Of a DNA stretch of 24,084 nt, positions 6,609-15,320 are shown one piece after another (the stretch's first letter is position 1; every line of letters begins with the position of its first letter). The DNA is from an uncultured Bacilli bacterium (GTDB lineage Bacteria; Bacillota_I; Bacilli_A; RF39; UBA660): contig CALVUU010000088.1 in assembly GCA_944363655.1 (NCBI GenBank), forward strand, positions 1 to 24,084. The letters are read 5' to 3'. The translations under genes and the position numbers were made by a program. The notes below the pieces were generated by a model. That model was not told the origin of the DNA and did not search any database. It saw only the letters and a program-made list of their open reading frames with translations.

Positions 6609-7535
6609 GTGAATAAATTAGATATTAATTTTAGAAATTTAGTAAATAGTTTTAAAATATTAAGTAAAGATAAGATTTTAGAAAGTATTAAAGATACTTA
6701 TTTAAAAATAGATGACTTTAATAAACATGCTATCGAAAATTTCTTAGGACAATTTAATTACTGGGGAAAACTTAATTATGAAAAAGAAGAATATGAAGAG
6801 TTAGAAAAAAGAGCAGAAGTTTTAAAAAATCATGTGAATGACTTTGCTGTTTTTTATAATAAATTAGAAGATTATCGTTCTAAGCAAGTATTATATGGAA
6901 TATTAAACTATTGGTATAATAATGATTTTAATAATTTAGACATAGCTCGAGAAAATAGTTTTAGGCAATATTTTGATTTAGATTTGATTAAAGTAAATAA
7001 AGATGAAGTATATATAGATGTTGGAGCGTATACGGGGGATACTATTTTAAGTTATATAAATTACTTTGGAAAATATAAAAGAATATATGGATATGAAATT
7101 ACTTTGGATAGTATTAAAACAATGCAAAATAATTTAAAAGATTATCCTAATATAATAATTAAAAGAAATGCTTTAGGAAGTGTTTATAAAGAATTTTATA
7201 TAGCTAGTAATGAGACAAGTGCATCTGCTAATACAATAACTAATATAGGAGTTGATAAAGTAACTTCTGTTACTTTAGATGATGATATTAAAGAAAAAGT
7301 AACTTTAATTAAGATGGATATTGAAGGAAGTGAAGAACAAGCTTTAATTGGAGCTATAAACCACATAAAAAAAGATACACCAAAACTATTAATTGCGGTG
7401 TATCATAATCATGATGACTTATGGAAGTTACCAAAACTTATTAATACTATTAATCCTAATTATAAATATTATTTAAGATATTTTGGAAATAAGTATTATC
7501 CTACTGAAGTTGTACTTATGGCTTTGCCTAAATAA
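6609..7535 (+). CDS. FkbM family methyltransferase
   Basis: I place the start at GTG 6609, five nt after GGTG of a GGGTGAT site; a TTG at 6582 would extend it by nine codons. The 308-aa protein has a helical N-terminal half of about 130 residues and a C-terminal Rossmann methyltransferase domain: motif I Y-I-D-V-G-A-Y-T-G-D-T, then Y-G-Y-E, and the FkbM signature K-M-D-I-E-G-S-E followed by P-K-L-L-I-A-V-Y-H. FkbM proteins are SAM-dependent O-methyltransferases, often acting on sugars in polysaccharide or natural-product pathways; the substrate here is unknown. The N-terminal half is not part of the minimal FkbM domain. It diverges from rel and overlaps the convergent CinA-like gene by 8 nt. 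Confidence 0.87.
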   Translation: MNKLDINFRNLVNSFKILSKDKILESIKDTYLKIDDFNKHAIENFLGQFNYWGKLNYEKEEYEELEKRAEVLKNHVNDFAVFYNKLEDYRSKQVLYGILNYWYNNDFNNLDIARENSFRQYFDLDLIKVNKDEVYIDVGAYTGDTILSYINYFGKYKRIYGYEITLDSIKTMQNNLKDYPNIIIKRNALGSVYKEFYIASNETSASANTITNIGVDKVTSVTLDDDIKEKVTLIKMDIEGSEEQALIGAINHIKKDTPKLLIAVYHNHDDLWKLPKLINTINPNYKYYLRYFGNKYYPTEVVLMALPK

Positions 7536-7992
7536 TTGTTAGTAATTTTTTAGTAATTTCAGTGATTATTAAGTCTTTATTTTCTTTTCTATTTTGTTTA
7601 GTTGCTAGTAGATCAAAGTTATAATATTGGTTATTATCTGCATCATAAATACTTATAAATATTTGATTATCAGCACCAGTATTATTAAATCTATCTACTC
7701 TATTTAATTTACCTGTTATACCTATACCATAGTTGGCATTTGCAAACTTAGCAATGTTAGTACTCATTTCAATGGCTGTTTCCATACTATAAACACTATA
7801 TTTTTCTAATACTTGGGAGTCTACTCCCATTTTTATTTTGAATTCGTTAGAATAAGTAACAGCACTAAACTTTAATACTTCACTAGCTCCTTCAATATTA
7901 GTTATAGCATTTACCACACCTCCACCAGTACAAGATTCCATAGTGGCAATAGTTTTATGCTTTTCGGTTAATATTCTTACAACTTCATCCAT
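7528..7992 (-). CDS. CinA C-terminal domain / PncC-like nicotinamide-nucleotide amidohydrolase family
   Basis: This 154-aa protein is a stand-alone CinA C-terminal domain. It has the E-S-C-T-G-G motif at about residues 19-24 containing the nucleophile region, V-T-Y-S-N-E-F-K (lysine of the active site) near 45, and an A-N-Y-G-I-G-I-T-G segment near 88. After I-T-G the usual I-A-G-P-x-G-G loop is replaced by K-L-N-R-V-D-R-F-N-N-T-G, so this is a divergent member. PncC enzymes deamidate NMN to NaMN in pyridine-nucleotide salvage; whether this variant does so is uncertain. Its start overlaps the GNAT gene end by 8 nt, so it is the second gene of that unit. Confidence 0.82.
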   Translation of the reverse strand: MDEVVRILTEKHKTIATMESCTGGGVVNAITNIEGASEVLKFSAVTYSNEFKIKMGVDSQVLEKYSVYSMETAIEMSTNIAKFANANYGIGITGKLNRVDRFNNTGADNQIFISIYDADNNQYYNFDLLATKQNRKENKDLIITEITKKLLTII

Positions 7993-8557
7993 TTTCTTTC
8001 TCCTTTTTATATTCTTCTTTAGTTAGATAGTAAACAATTAAATCATCCTTGTGACCGTTTTTATCATTAACTCTACTATGTAAAATTGTTTCATATTTTA
8101 AACCAGCTTTAGCCATGACTTTTCCACTAGCAGGATTTAGGCTCATATGTTCTGCCCAGACGACATCAGCATCAGCTTCATCAAATAAAAAGGCTTTTAC
8201 TCTTTTCAAGGCTTCTGTTCCATAGCCTTGATTCCAGAATTTTTCACCATAGCAATATCCGATTTCACAAGTTCCAAATTGGATAAATTTCTTGCTAACA
8301 TCAATTGTTCCAATTACTTCATGATTTTCCTTTAATTCCACTATCCATCGAAATGTTTTAGGGTCATTGTATTCTTCTTCCCATAAAGAATATAATTTTT
8401 TAGTTTCTGCAACATCTTTGTGTTTTTCCCATGCAACGTATTTGGCAACATTATCATTGCTGCACCAGTTATTATAAGCAGATTGCGCATCAGCAATAGT
8501 TACTTTTCTTAAAATTAATCTATCAGTTTCTAAGGTTTTTGTTCCAATAAATTTCAT
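7985..8557 (-). CDS. GNAT acetyltransferase, RimJ/RimL type
   Basis: A 190-aa protein of the Acetyltransf_3 group: L-E-T-D-R-L-I-L-R-K at residues 9-18, a V-I-G-T-I-D strand near 82-87, E-I-G-Y-C-Y and W-N-Q-G-Y-G-T-E-A-L-K (acetyl-CoA pyrophosphate loop) near 98-119, and N-P-A-S-G-K-V-M-A-K-A-G-L-K-Y near 142-156. These enzymes acetylate amino groups of proteins or small molecules; the substrate cannot be inferred. AGGAG precedes the ATG. The stop of the broken MBL-fold gene lies one nt upstream of its start, suggesting an operon with it and the CinA-like gene. Confidence 0.9.
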   Translation of the reverse strand: MKFIGTKTLETDRLILRKVTIADAQSAYNNWCSNDNVAKYVAWEKHKDVAETKKLYSLWEEEYNDPKTFRWIVELKENHEVIGTIDVSKKFIQFGTCEIGYCYGEKFWNQGYGTEALKRVKAFLFDEADADVVWAEHMSLNPASGKVMAKAGLKYETILHSRVNDKNGHKDDLIVYYLTKEEYKKEKENG

Positions 8558-8558
8558 A

Positions 8559-9277
8559 TTATTCTCCTTTCAATATCCACTCACCGTCGTTGGGCACGAT
8601 GATATTTTTTACTTTTAATTTTTTGGCTTCTTTAATTGTTTCACTGAACATATGAGAAGTTATAAATTTATGTTCAGGATATTTGATGGCAAGTTTTTTA
8701 ATATCATCAATCCCCATGTGAGATTCATTACCTAGAATGAAACTACAATCACAAATAAGATAGTCACAGATACTAGCCATGTATTCAACATTATCACAAT
8801 AACCTGTATCTCCAGTAAAACCAACAGTTAAATCTTTGCTTTTAAAAATATAACCATAGGCTGGTTTGAAATCACCATGACTTACTTTTACTCTTGATAC
8901 TTCGTAATCATTTATTACAAAGTTAGCACTAAAATTATAAGTTAAATTAAGTCTTTTTAAGACTTTTTTGGAAGAGTTAGGAAAACCTAACTTAAATAAT
9001 GTTTCTATCTTTTTTCTTCCCGGTTTAGTACAATAAATATTTACATCAATTCATCTTCTTTACTTTTTTTAAGAAGATAAAAAGGAATATCAAAAAAGTG
9101 ATCACCATGAAAATGAGTTATTAAAACATGGTCTATATTTTCGGCTTTAATCCCAAGATTATATAAATTTTTGCAACTCCCATTGGGCATATCAATCAAA
9201 ATATGATCATCAATTAAGTAACTAGCACTTGCCTCTTTTTGCAAAATGCCACCGGAACCAATTATTTGTAATTTCAT
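8559..9277 (-). pseudogene. MBL-fold metal-dependent hydrolase (RNase Z-like), interrupted by one frameshift
   Basis: Reading starts at ATG 9277 behind a GTGAGGT site (MKLQIIGSGGILQKEASASY...) and contains the metal-binding H-F-H-G-D-H motif near residue 56. It hits a stop at 9041-9043 after 78 codons. The next frame picks up at once as D-V-N-I-Y-C-T-K-P-G-R-K-K-I-E and runs to the TAA at 8561-8559, with V-S-H-G-D-F, F-T-G-D-T-G-Y-C and a late I-T-S-H-M that supply the remaining metal ligands. One missing G (reading E-L-D-V-N) restores a full protein of about 239 aa. Everything else is conserved, so this is either a very recent loss or a sequencing error. A shorter in-frame ATG at 8780 would yield only the C-terminal 73 residues. 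Confidence 0.8.
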
Positions 9278-9366
9278 ATTTAAACCTCACTTTCAAAAAT
9301 TAATTTATCAATAAATACTTATTTTTTAGTAATACATGAATATCAAATATAAATAATATTTTTAAA

Positions 9367-9786
9367 TTATCTTCCTCCATAATTAAAATAAAATGGATTT
9401 AATATTAATGAATAATCATCCGAACGCATATCTATATAACCTATAATAAAATCTCTAGGTATTATATAATTAGCATCTTCTTCTTGATTCCACTCATATA
9501 AGTCATTTTTAGTAACCAAGTAGTCTATATCTTCTTTTTCACAACCAATTATAACCATTTCATCAGTATTTCTTATATTATTTCCCCTTTCTCCTTTAAT
9601 AAAGTTATAAGGGTCTTTAATCATTTCTGGTGTTATTTCTATTGTAGTGCTCCATAAATGTTTATCGGTCATTAAAAGACCTTCTTCGATAATTTTATCT
9701 CCATTTCCTTGTCCTGTTATATGATAAAAATATTTCATATTATCAAAATCTAAATTAGAAAAAAAATCTATTATTGATATATCCAT
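9367..9786 (-). CDS. Hypothetical protein with an N-terminal Y-H-I-T motif
   Basis: A 139-aa acidic protein of unknown family. Near residues 18-38 it reads Y-F-Y-H-I-T-G-Q-G-N-G-D-K-I-I-E-E-G-L-L, a pattern like the first motif (Y-H-x-T ... I-x-x-x-G-L) of several ADP-ribosyltransferase-fold families; the remaining catalytic positions cannot be confirmed by eye, so this is only a suggestion. The rest has many Asp, Asn and Tyr, with no membrane segment or signal peptide. An AAAGGA ribosome binding site and an extended -10 promoter (9809-9817) precede it, indicating a single-gene unit. Confidence 0.7.
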   Translation of the reverse strand: MDISIIDFFSNLDFDNMKYFYHITGQGNGDKIIEEGLLMTDKHLWSTTIEITPEMIKDPYNFIKGERGNNIRNTDEMVIIGCEKEDIDYLVTKNDLYEWNQEEDANYIIPRDFIIGYIDMRSDDYSLILNPFYFNYGGR

Positions 9787-9808
9787 ACTTATAATCCTTT
9801 CTATATTA

Positions 9809-9817
9809 ATTATATCA
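9809..9817 (-). promoter_or_regulatory. Extended -10 promoter for the 139-aa hypothetical gene
   Basis: TGATATAAT on the minus strand, about 25 nt above the start codon at 9786. It lies in the short gap directly after the upstream gene's stop. Confidence 0.55.
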
Positions 9818-9821
9818 CAAA

Positions 9822-11447
9822 TTATTTTTTAGCATTAGCTTTTCGATGAAATACAAAAGCAATTAAGACTGGAATACAAATTGCTACAGGTATTAAATAA
9901 CGCATATGAGCATTTAATGGGGAAATTAGACAAACAATAATTCCCATGTATAATGGAGTACAATAAACTAATAATTCATAGTATTTTTTATATAAAAGAT
10001 AAATTGTTATAGCAATTAATGCCCAAGTATATGTTGAGCAATAATAAATCTTGCCAAGGATAGGAATGTTACTTAAGGTATCACTCATATTATATATAAA
10101 CTTGCGAGCTGCCCTAGTTAATGAATTAAAAGAGATATCAAGATATCCAGTATTTACTCTAGTATTATCTTCTATTTCAAAGAAACCTAAGCCTTCTTCG
10201 ATACTATTAAGCTTACCCGGATAAAAATAACCATAAGTATTATTTAAAGTGGCATCAATATAAGTTCCAGGGTGTTTTAAAAACATTGTAAACCATGCTT
10301 TAAAATAGTTTAATAATTCTTCAGTAGTTGCATTACTTTTAAATTTCCACTTTATTGGATCACTTTTATTAGGATTGTATAGCTCTCCTAATTCAGTGAT
10401 ATCTACAGTAAATAAATTTTCTATTGCTTCTTTTTCTTCTTCATTTAAATCATCAGAATAATTTTTCAAATATCTAGCGGTTTGTTGTAAAGGAATTGAC
10501 AACTTTTCTCTACTTGATGCATGATTTACATCGAGTACTTGATATATTAAAATATTATAACCTATTTGAAATACAATTATTATACAAAATATAATAGACA
10601 TTCTTTTAAATATTAAAGTAACTTTCTTACGATAATATAAAATTAGAGTAATTAATGATATAACAGCAATATAAATACCTGTATTGCGTAATAAAATTAA
10701 TAAAATATAAAGAAATGTTAATATTATATATGTAGATTTATTATGATTATTTTCTAATACTAAGTTATTATATTGAAAGACAAATATTAGTAAACTAGTT
10801 AAATAAAATAAAGTATCTTTTATATAAGTTACAGAATATAAAGATAATAATGGGAATAAAGCATAAAAAACAATTATAATATTGAATAAAAAGTTAGGTA
10901 TTTTTAGCTTAAATAAAACTTTTATAGTATATGAATAAACAAAGGCATTAAAAAGCATTTGTATAATTATAAATAAAGATATACCAAAATTATCATTTAT
11001 TAAAAATCGACCTAAATCAGTAATAAGACCCATTATAACGCTCAATAAAACAGGGTGATGATTGGACATTGTCCTAATGCCATAATACATATCAAGTTGC
11101 CAAAACCCATCCCAAGTAACAATACCTGGATAAAAAATAATAAAATAAATAAGACTAATAGTAAATGTTAAAATAAACATCGATAAAAAAGGATGTCTTT
11201 TAAAGATAGAAAGTTTATGAGGTTTGTGATATTTATAATTATCAAGATAAGAATATAAAGAAAAAATAACGAGCCAAATTAAAGAAAAGTAAAAAATGAA
11301 AGAAATTAAAATAGTAATTATTTCTATTGGTTTATTAAAAGGAATAAAAATAGAAGAGTATTTATTATAAATATACCCTATTACCATAAATAATGCCAAG
11401 ATAATAGAAGTAATAAAAGAATATTTTTTTGCCTTTTTCTTGTTCAT
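9822..11447 (-). CDS. DUF6020-like polytopic membrane protein (GT-C-like)
   Basis: A 541-aa membrane protein with about eleven hydrophobic helices. After two N-terminal helices, a luminal/extracellular loop carries Y-P-G-I-V-T-W-D-G-F-W-Q and then N-H-H-P-V-L-L, the conserved pattern of DUF6020 proteins, which resemble polyprenyl-phosphate sugar transferases (GT-C fold). A large extracellular domain (about residues 300-430) precedes the last helices. The role is inferred as cell-envelope glycosylation; no substrate is known. I choose ATG 11447 rather than 11459: the promoter's -10 box ends only about 5 nt before 11459, leaving no leader, while 11447 has GGCGAT upstream. It is followed by a separately promoted gene. 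Confidence 0.8.
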   Translation of the reverse strand: MNKKKAKKYSFITSIILALFMVIGYIYNKYSSIFIPFNKPIEIITILISFIFYFSLIWLVIFSLYSYLDNYKYHKPHKLSIFKRHPFLSMFILTFTISLIYFIIFYPGIVTWDGFWQLDMYYGIRTMSNHHPVLLSVIMGLITDLGRFLINDNFGISLFIIIQMLFNAFVYSYTIKVLFKLKIPNFLFNIIIVFYALFPLLSLYSVTYIKDTLFYLTSLLIFVFQYNNLVLENNHNKSTYIILTFLYILLILLRNTGIYIAVISLITLILYYRKKVTLIFKRMSIIFCIIIVFQIGYNILIYQVLDVNHASSREKLSIPLQQTARYLKNYSDDLNEEEKEAIENLFTVDITELGELYNPNKSDPIKWKFKSNATTEELLNYFKAWFTMFLKHPGTYIDATLNNTYGYFYPGKLNSIEEGLGFFEIEDNTRVNTGYLDISFNSLTRAARKFIYNMSDTLSNIPILGKIYYCSTYTWALIAITIYLLYKKYYELLVYCTPLYMGIIVCLISPLNAHMRYLIPVAICIPVLIAFVFHRKANAKK

Positions 11448-11463
11448 AAATATCGCCATAAAA

Positions 11464-11492
11464 ATTGTACTATCTAGTTATAGTTTAGTCAA
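11464..11492 (-). promoter_or_regulatory. Promoter of the DUF6020-like gene, with a palindrome over the -35 box
   Basis: Minus strand: -35 TTGACT (11492-11487), 17-nt spacer, -10 TACAAT (11469-11464). The -35 box is one arm of the perfect 14-bp palindrome AGTCAATATTGACT at 11487-11500, which could be an operator. Confidence 0.65.
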
Positions 11493-11534
11493 TATTGACT
11501 TATATATAACCGTATTTATTATATTTATTTTTTC

Positions 11535-12110
11535 TTAGTTAAAATTAATTTCCTTATTGGCATCATCTACACCAACAGCAGTATAAATATTTATATAATA
11601 TCTAGCATCAAGAGTATTATTACCATTATTAATGTGTCTTATTTCTATTACCACCATATTTTGACCTTGATACATATCTGGTACATCTTCAGAAATGCCA
11701 ACACTATATTTCTTTCTATCTAACGCTTCTTCATTATTATTTAGAAAATAATCAAGGGCCATATCAGATAATTCTTTATTGCTATATGGAGTTTCTTCCT
11801 TATCGTCTTGAGGTGTTTGTTCTTCATTATCTTGATTATTTTCTGCTACTGATAATTCTTCCCATTTAAATATAGTTTTAGTAGTTCCGTCGGAAAGTGT
11901 ATAGGTATCAACTAAAATACTATGATAAACCTCGCTGTAATAACCACCATCATTTAATACTCGATAACTTATTAAAGCTTTATTATTAAATATTCGGGCT
12001 TGGGCAGTATCTACTAATATTACTACTATAATAATAATTAATAAAATTACATTAAACTTAATTATTTTTTCATTCTTAACACCTATAATAATTATACTAT
12101 ATATTTTCAT
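11535..12110 (-). CDS. Small membrane-anchored extracytoplasmic protein, last gene of the ABC operon
   Basis: A 191-aa protein with a single hydrophobic helix at about residues 17-34, then an extracytoplasmic part: a beta-rich segment, an acidic linker (about 88-107, rich in E, D, N, Q) and a C-terminal domain beginning N-K-E-L-S-D-M-A-L-D-Y-F and ending Y-Y-I-N-I-Y-T-A-V-G-V-D. This tail resembles secreted domains seen in many gut Firmicutes, function unknown. The in-frame ATG 12110 lies inside the permease gene (14-nt overlap) and lacks a ribosome binding site. A better site (AGGTG at 12080-12084) precedes an ATG at 12073 that is out of frame by one base in an A6 run; with one more A it would start M-K-K-I-I-K-F-N. 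The start is therefore doubtful. Confidence 0.72.
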   Translation of the reverse strand: MKIYSIIIIGVKNEKIIKFNVILLIIIIVVILVDTAQARIFNNKALISYRVLNDGGYYSEVYHSILVDTYTLSDGTTKTIFKWEELSVAENNQDNEEQTPQDDKEETPYSNKELSDMALDYFLNNNEEALDRKKYSVGISEDVPDMYQGQNMVVIEIRHINNGNNTLDARYYINIYTAVGVDDANKEINFN

Positions 12111-14550
12111 TCTTTATTGAATCAACTATATTTTTTTTCTTTATTTTACGAACACTAAACATAGTTATTAAGTATATTAAAACTAATATTATAATTACAG
12201 CAGCAATTAAATAATCAGTAGGATATGGAATTATCATTGATTTAGAAACTATATCCATCATTTTTAATGCTTCTCTTATAAACCATATGATAATCATGGA
12301 TATTGGTATAGAGAAGAATAAAACTTTTATTCCTAAAAATGTTCCTTCAAGAATTAACATTTTATTTAAACCTTTTTTACTTAAACCAATACTTCTTAAG
12401 ACTGAAAATTCTTTTTCTCTAGTCTCAATATTAGTATTTATAGAACTAAAAACTGTTGTAATACTTATTAAGGCAATAAATATTAAAATAGAATAAAGAA
12501 TAAAAGCAATAGATATAGCTATCATTTTATTTTCATAATTCCAATATTCATAATTACTATACCCTATATTAATATTAGGATTTTTTTCTATTATTTTATT
12601 TATTTCTTTATCTAATTCTACATAATTTTGGGAATTAATAGCTATTTCATATAATCGATGTCTATTAACAGTACTAGGCATAGCATTTTTAATATATGTA
12701 AATGTATCAAAATCAACTATTAAACTAGGATTATTTAATTTAAAATATGAATATTCATTAGTTATATAAAAATTATTAATAGTTAAATATGGAGGATTAT
12801 TAATATATTCATAAGTATCTGTATCAGAATTATATACACTATCATGAGTATTCAATTCTATTTGTAAATTAGGATCATTAATAAAAGCATCATAAGTAAT
12901 AGATTCATAAGTATCAGGATCTTTAGCATAAGCATTATTTACTAATATACCAAAATAATTATTAGAAATATTAAGTTTTTTCAAATAATCATTGTAGGTT
13001 TTGTCATCTAATCCATAAAGTTGAATATAGTAGTAATTATCAGAAGAATTTCTAGAAATAAATTCTTGGGTTAAATATTCTTGATTACTGAAGTATAAGT
13101 AATCACTTTGATAAATTACTATTTCATCTATTCCTGGAATATTGTATATTTCTTGTAATAGTTCAGGATTAGATGTAGGTATTTGGATGTATATATCATA
13201 TTCTTCTTCAAAATCTGTTGCATAATTTACTAAAATATATTTTATTAATGTAGCAAACGTTATAAAAAGAATGACCGATATACATAAAGAAATGGTACTA
13301 GATGTAAACTTATGACGATTTCTTTTCATATTTTTATATGCTACTTCGCCTTCAACTCCAAAAATTTTTTTAATTAATGGATAATTTTCTTTACTTTTCC
13401 TTATTTTATAAACATTATTTAAACGTATAGCTTCCATTGGAGTTACTAAACTTGCTTTTAAAGCGGGATATAAAGCGGATGCAAATATAGTAAGTAAAAT
13501 AAAAATTAAAGAAATTATTATAAATTCGGGATATAGATAAAGTTGATAGGGAACAATTAAATCAACAAGAATTTTGTTAAATATAGCAAGTATACCTGCA
13601 ACTAAAAGAAAACTTAATAAAATTCCTAGAGGTATTGCTATAATACTTAACATACCAGCTTCAAGCATAACCATTTTAAATATTTGTTTTTTACTGGCTC
13701 CGATACTTCTAAGTGAACCAAATTGTTTTTTACGTTCTGATAGACTTATAGTAAAGGCATTACGTACTATTAAAATACAAAATACGCTTACAACTATTAA
13801 AATGGTAGCAAATATAGCATAAACACCAAACTTCATACTTGGTAAATGAAATTCACCATTTGCTTGCAATAAAGAATCATTTATTACAGCATTATCATAA
13901 ATAATTGCTCCTCCAGGATTAGGTATTTTTGATAAATTAAAAGAACTGGCAATTTTCTCAATTTTACTATAAGCATCTCTAGTTGATTTTAGGGTTATTA
14001 AAAACGTTGTTTTAGAAGAATCACTAAATATACCACGGGTGTAAGCATAAAAAGTATCACCATCATATCTTTCATGATTTAGAGGAGAAGTAGAAAATAT
14101 ACCGACGATTTTTTGATTATTTATAAAATCATTGATGGTATAATTTCCTTTTTGAGAAAACTCTGATGATATTATAATTTCATTATTATTACTTGGAAAA
14201 CTTCCTTGTAAATCAAGGAAAAATTGTTTAGAATTTTCAGAAATTGTCATATATTTTATTTGATAATCATTAAAAGTTATTGTATTTATTTCTTGCATTA
14301 GAGCAATCTCTTTTATGTCTTGGTTGTTATTTAATTTATCTATAATATTATAATCTATTTCAAATAATTTTAGATGTTGAGGTCCGGAATATTGGATTGT
14401 TTCATCAACAGTTTTCTTTCTAATAGTTGATGCTCCAAGACCTAGTGAAAAAATAAGAGTAGTCATTAAAACAATACTTATTATTGTAATTAAAGATTTC
14501 TTTTTATTTAATATTAAGTAACGATATGTAAGTTTATTTAGGATTTTCAT
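12097..14550 (-). CDS. ABC transporter permease, FtsX/MacB type, 817 aa
   Basis: Two tandem FtsX-type units. Each has a helix, an extracytoplasmic domain and a three-helix FtsX domain: helix 1 at about 18-40, extracellular domain to about 240, FtsX domain 1 at about 245-385 (with S-L-R-S-I-G-A-S-K-K-Q-I-F); helix at about 415-440, a second, larger extracellular domain rich in N, Y, D and T to about 685, and FtsX domain 2 at about 690-805 (with S-V-L-R-S-I-G-L-S-K-K-G). The S-I-G-[AL]-S-K-K segments are the coupling loops facing the ATPase. Such permeases work as mechanotransmitters for lipoproteins or antimicrobial peptides. ATG 14550 is preferred over the adjacent 14553; it forms TGATG with the ATPase stop. 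Confidence 0.88.
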   Translation of the reverse strand: MKILNKLTYRYLILNKKKSLITIISIVLMTTLIFSLGLGASTIRKKTVDETIQYSGPQHLKLFEIDYNIIDKLNNNQDIKEIALMQEINTITFNDYQIKYMTISENSKQFFLDLQGSFPSNNNEIIISSEFSQKGNYTINDFINNQKIVGIFSTSPLNHERYDGDTFYAYTRGIFSDSSKTTFLITLKSTRDAYSKIEKIASSFNLSKIPNPGGAIIYDNAVINDSLLQANGEFHLPSMKFGVYAIFATILIVVSVFCILIVRNAFTISLSERKKQFGSLRSIGASKKQIFKMVMLEAGMLSIIAIPLGILLSFLLVAGILAIFNKILVDLIVPYQLYLYPEFIIISLIFILLTIFASALYPALKASLVTPMEAIRLNNVYKIRKSKENYPLIKKIFGVEGEVAYKNMKRNRHKFTSSTISLCISVILFITFATLIKYILVNYATDFEEEYDIYIQIPTSNPELLQEIYNIPGIDEIVIYQSDYLYFSNQEYLTQEFISRNSSDNYYYIQLYGLDDKTYNDYLKKLNISNNYFGILVNNAYAKDPDTYESITYDAFINDPNLQIELNTHDSVYNSDTDTYEYINNPPYLTINNFYITNEYSYFKLNNPSLIVDFDTFTYIKNAMPSTVNRHRLYEIAINSQNYVELDKEINKIIEKNPNINIGYSNYEYWNYENKMIAISIAFILYSILIFIALISITTVFSSINTNIETREKEFSVLRSIGLSKKGLNKMLILEGTFLGIKVLFFSIPISMIIIWFIREALKMMDIVSKSMIIPYPTDYLIAAVIIILVLIYLITMFSVRKIKKKNIVDSIKNENI

Positions 14551-15227
14551 CATAACACCTTATCACTAATTATTTTGCCATCGGCGATGGTTATAATTCT
14601 TTTGGCGTATTTGGCAAGTGCCTCATCATGAGTTACCATAATTATAGTTTGATCAAATATTTCATTGGCACTTTTAAGTAATTCCATTACTTCAATACTG
14701 TTTTTGCTATCCAAATTGCCTGTCGGTTCATCCGCAAGAATTATGCTTGGTTTAGTTATAAGGGCTCTGCCAATGGATACTCTTTGTTGTTCACCACCGG
14801 AGAGTTCATTTGGTAAATGTTTAAGACGATTTTCTAACTTTAAAAGTTTAATTATTTTATCAAGATATTCTTTATCAACATTTTGTTTGTCAAGATCTAT
14901 GGGTAAAGTTATGTTTTCCTTGACGTTAAGAGTAGAAATTAAATTGTAAAATTGATAAATTATACTTACTTCTGTTCTTCTTAAATGTGATTGGTCTTCA
15001 TCATTTAGGGAATAAATATCAACATCATTTATTAACACTTTACCACTACTTGGCGTGTCTACTCCACCGATCATGTGTAAAAGAGTTGACTTACCAGAAC
15101 CGGATGCCCCAAGTATAGCAATAAATTCCTTTTTTTCAACAGTAAATGATACATTATCAACTGCTTTAACCAATGTATCTTCCTTACCGTATGTTTTTGT
15201 TAAATTTTCAACTTTTAATATACTCAT
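14550..15227 (-). CDS. ABC transporter ATP-binding protein, MacB/LolD type
   Basis: A 225-aa nucleotide-binding subunit with all catalytic motifs: Walker [10 protein letters not shown] near 40-48, Q-loop I-Y-Q-F-Y-N-L near 90, signature L-S-G-G-E-Q-Q-R near 142, Walker [10 protein letters not shown] near 161 and H-loop M-V-T-H-D near 197. It energises the downstream FtsX-type permease, with which it is coupled by a one-nt stop/start overlap. The subfamily (macrolide/lipoprotein/bacteriocin exporters) is clear; the substrate is not. An AGGT site precedes the ATG. No two-component system is adjacent, so a Bce-type sensing role is not supported. Confidence 0.93.
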   Translation of the reverse strand: MSILKVENLTKTYGKEDTLVKAVDNVSFTVEKKEFIAILGASGSGKSTLLHMIGGVDTPSSGKVLINDVDIYSLNDEDQSHLRRTEVSIIYQFYNLISTLNVKENITLPIDLDKQNVDKEYLDKIIKLLKLENRLKHLPNELSGGEQQRVSIGRALITKPSIILADEPTGNLDSKNSIEVMELLKSANEIFDQTIIMVTHDEALAKYAKRIITIADGKIISDKVL

Positions 15228-15250
15228 AATTACCTACTTTCTTTAATATG

Positions 15251-15256
15251 ATTATA
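15251..15256 (-). promoter_or_regulatory. -10 box of the ABC operon
   Basis: A perfect TATAAT on the minus strand, 24 nt above the ATPase start. At 17 nt the -35 is only TTTAAA. An imperfect inverted repeat ATTGC/GCAAT (15262-15273) lies just upstream of the -10. Confidence 0.5.
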
Positions 15257-15277
15257 CCTTATATTGCTGGCAATTTA

Positions 15278-15314
15278 AAGAAAAAGATTTACACTTAAAA
15301 TTTAAATGTAAATC
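15278..15314 (-). terminator. Intrinsic terminator after the ferredoxin gene
   Basis: On the minus strand GATTTACA pairs with TGTAAATC (8 bp); a second 5-bp stem TTAAA/TTTAA follows inside, then TTTTTCTTT. It starts 6 nt below the ferredoxin stop and insulates the ABC promoter. Confidence 0.8.
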
Positions 15315-15320
15315 CTACAA

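Noticed and set aside
14665..15246. Plus-strand open frames over the ABC ATPase gene
   Set aside because: They are antisense to Walker and signature motifs of an intact ATPase gene and are not independent genes.
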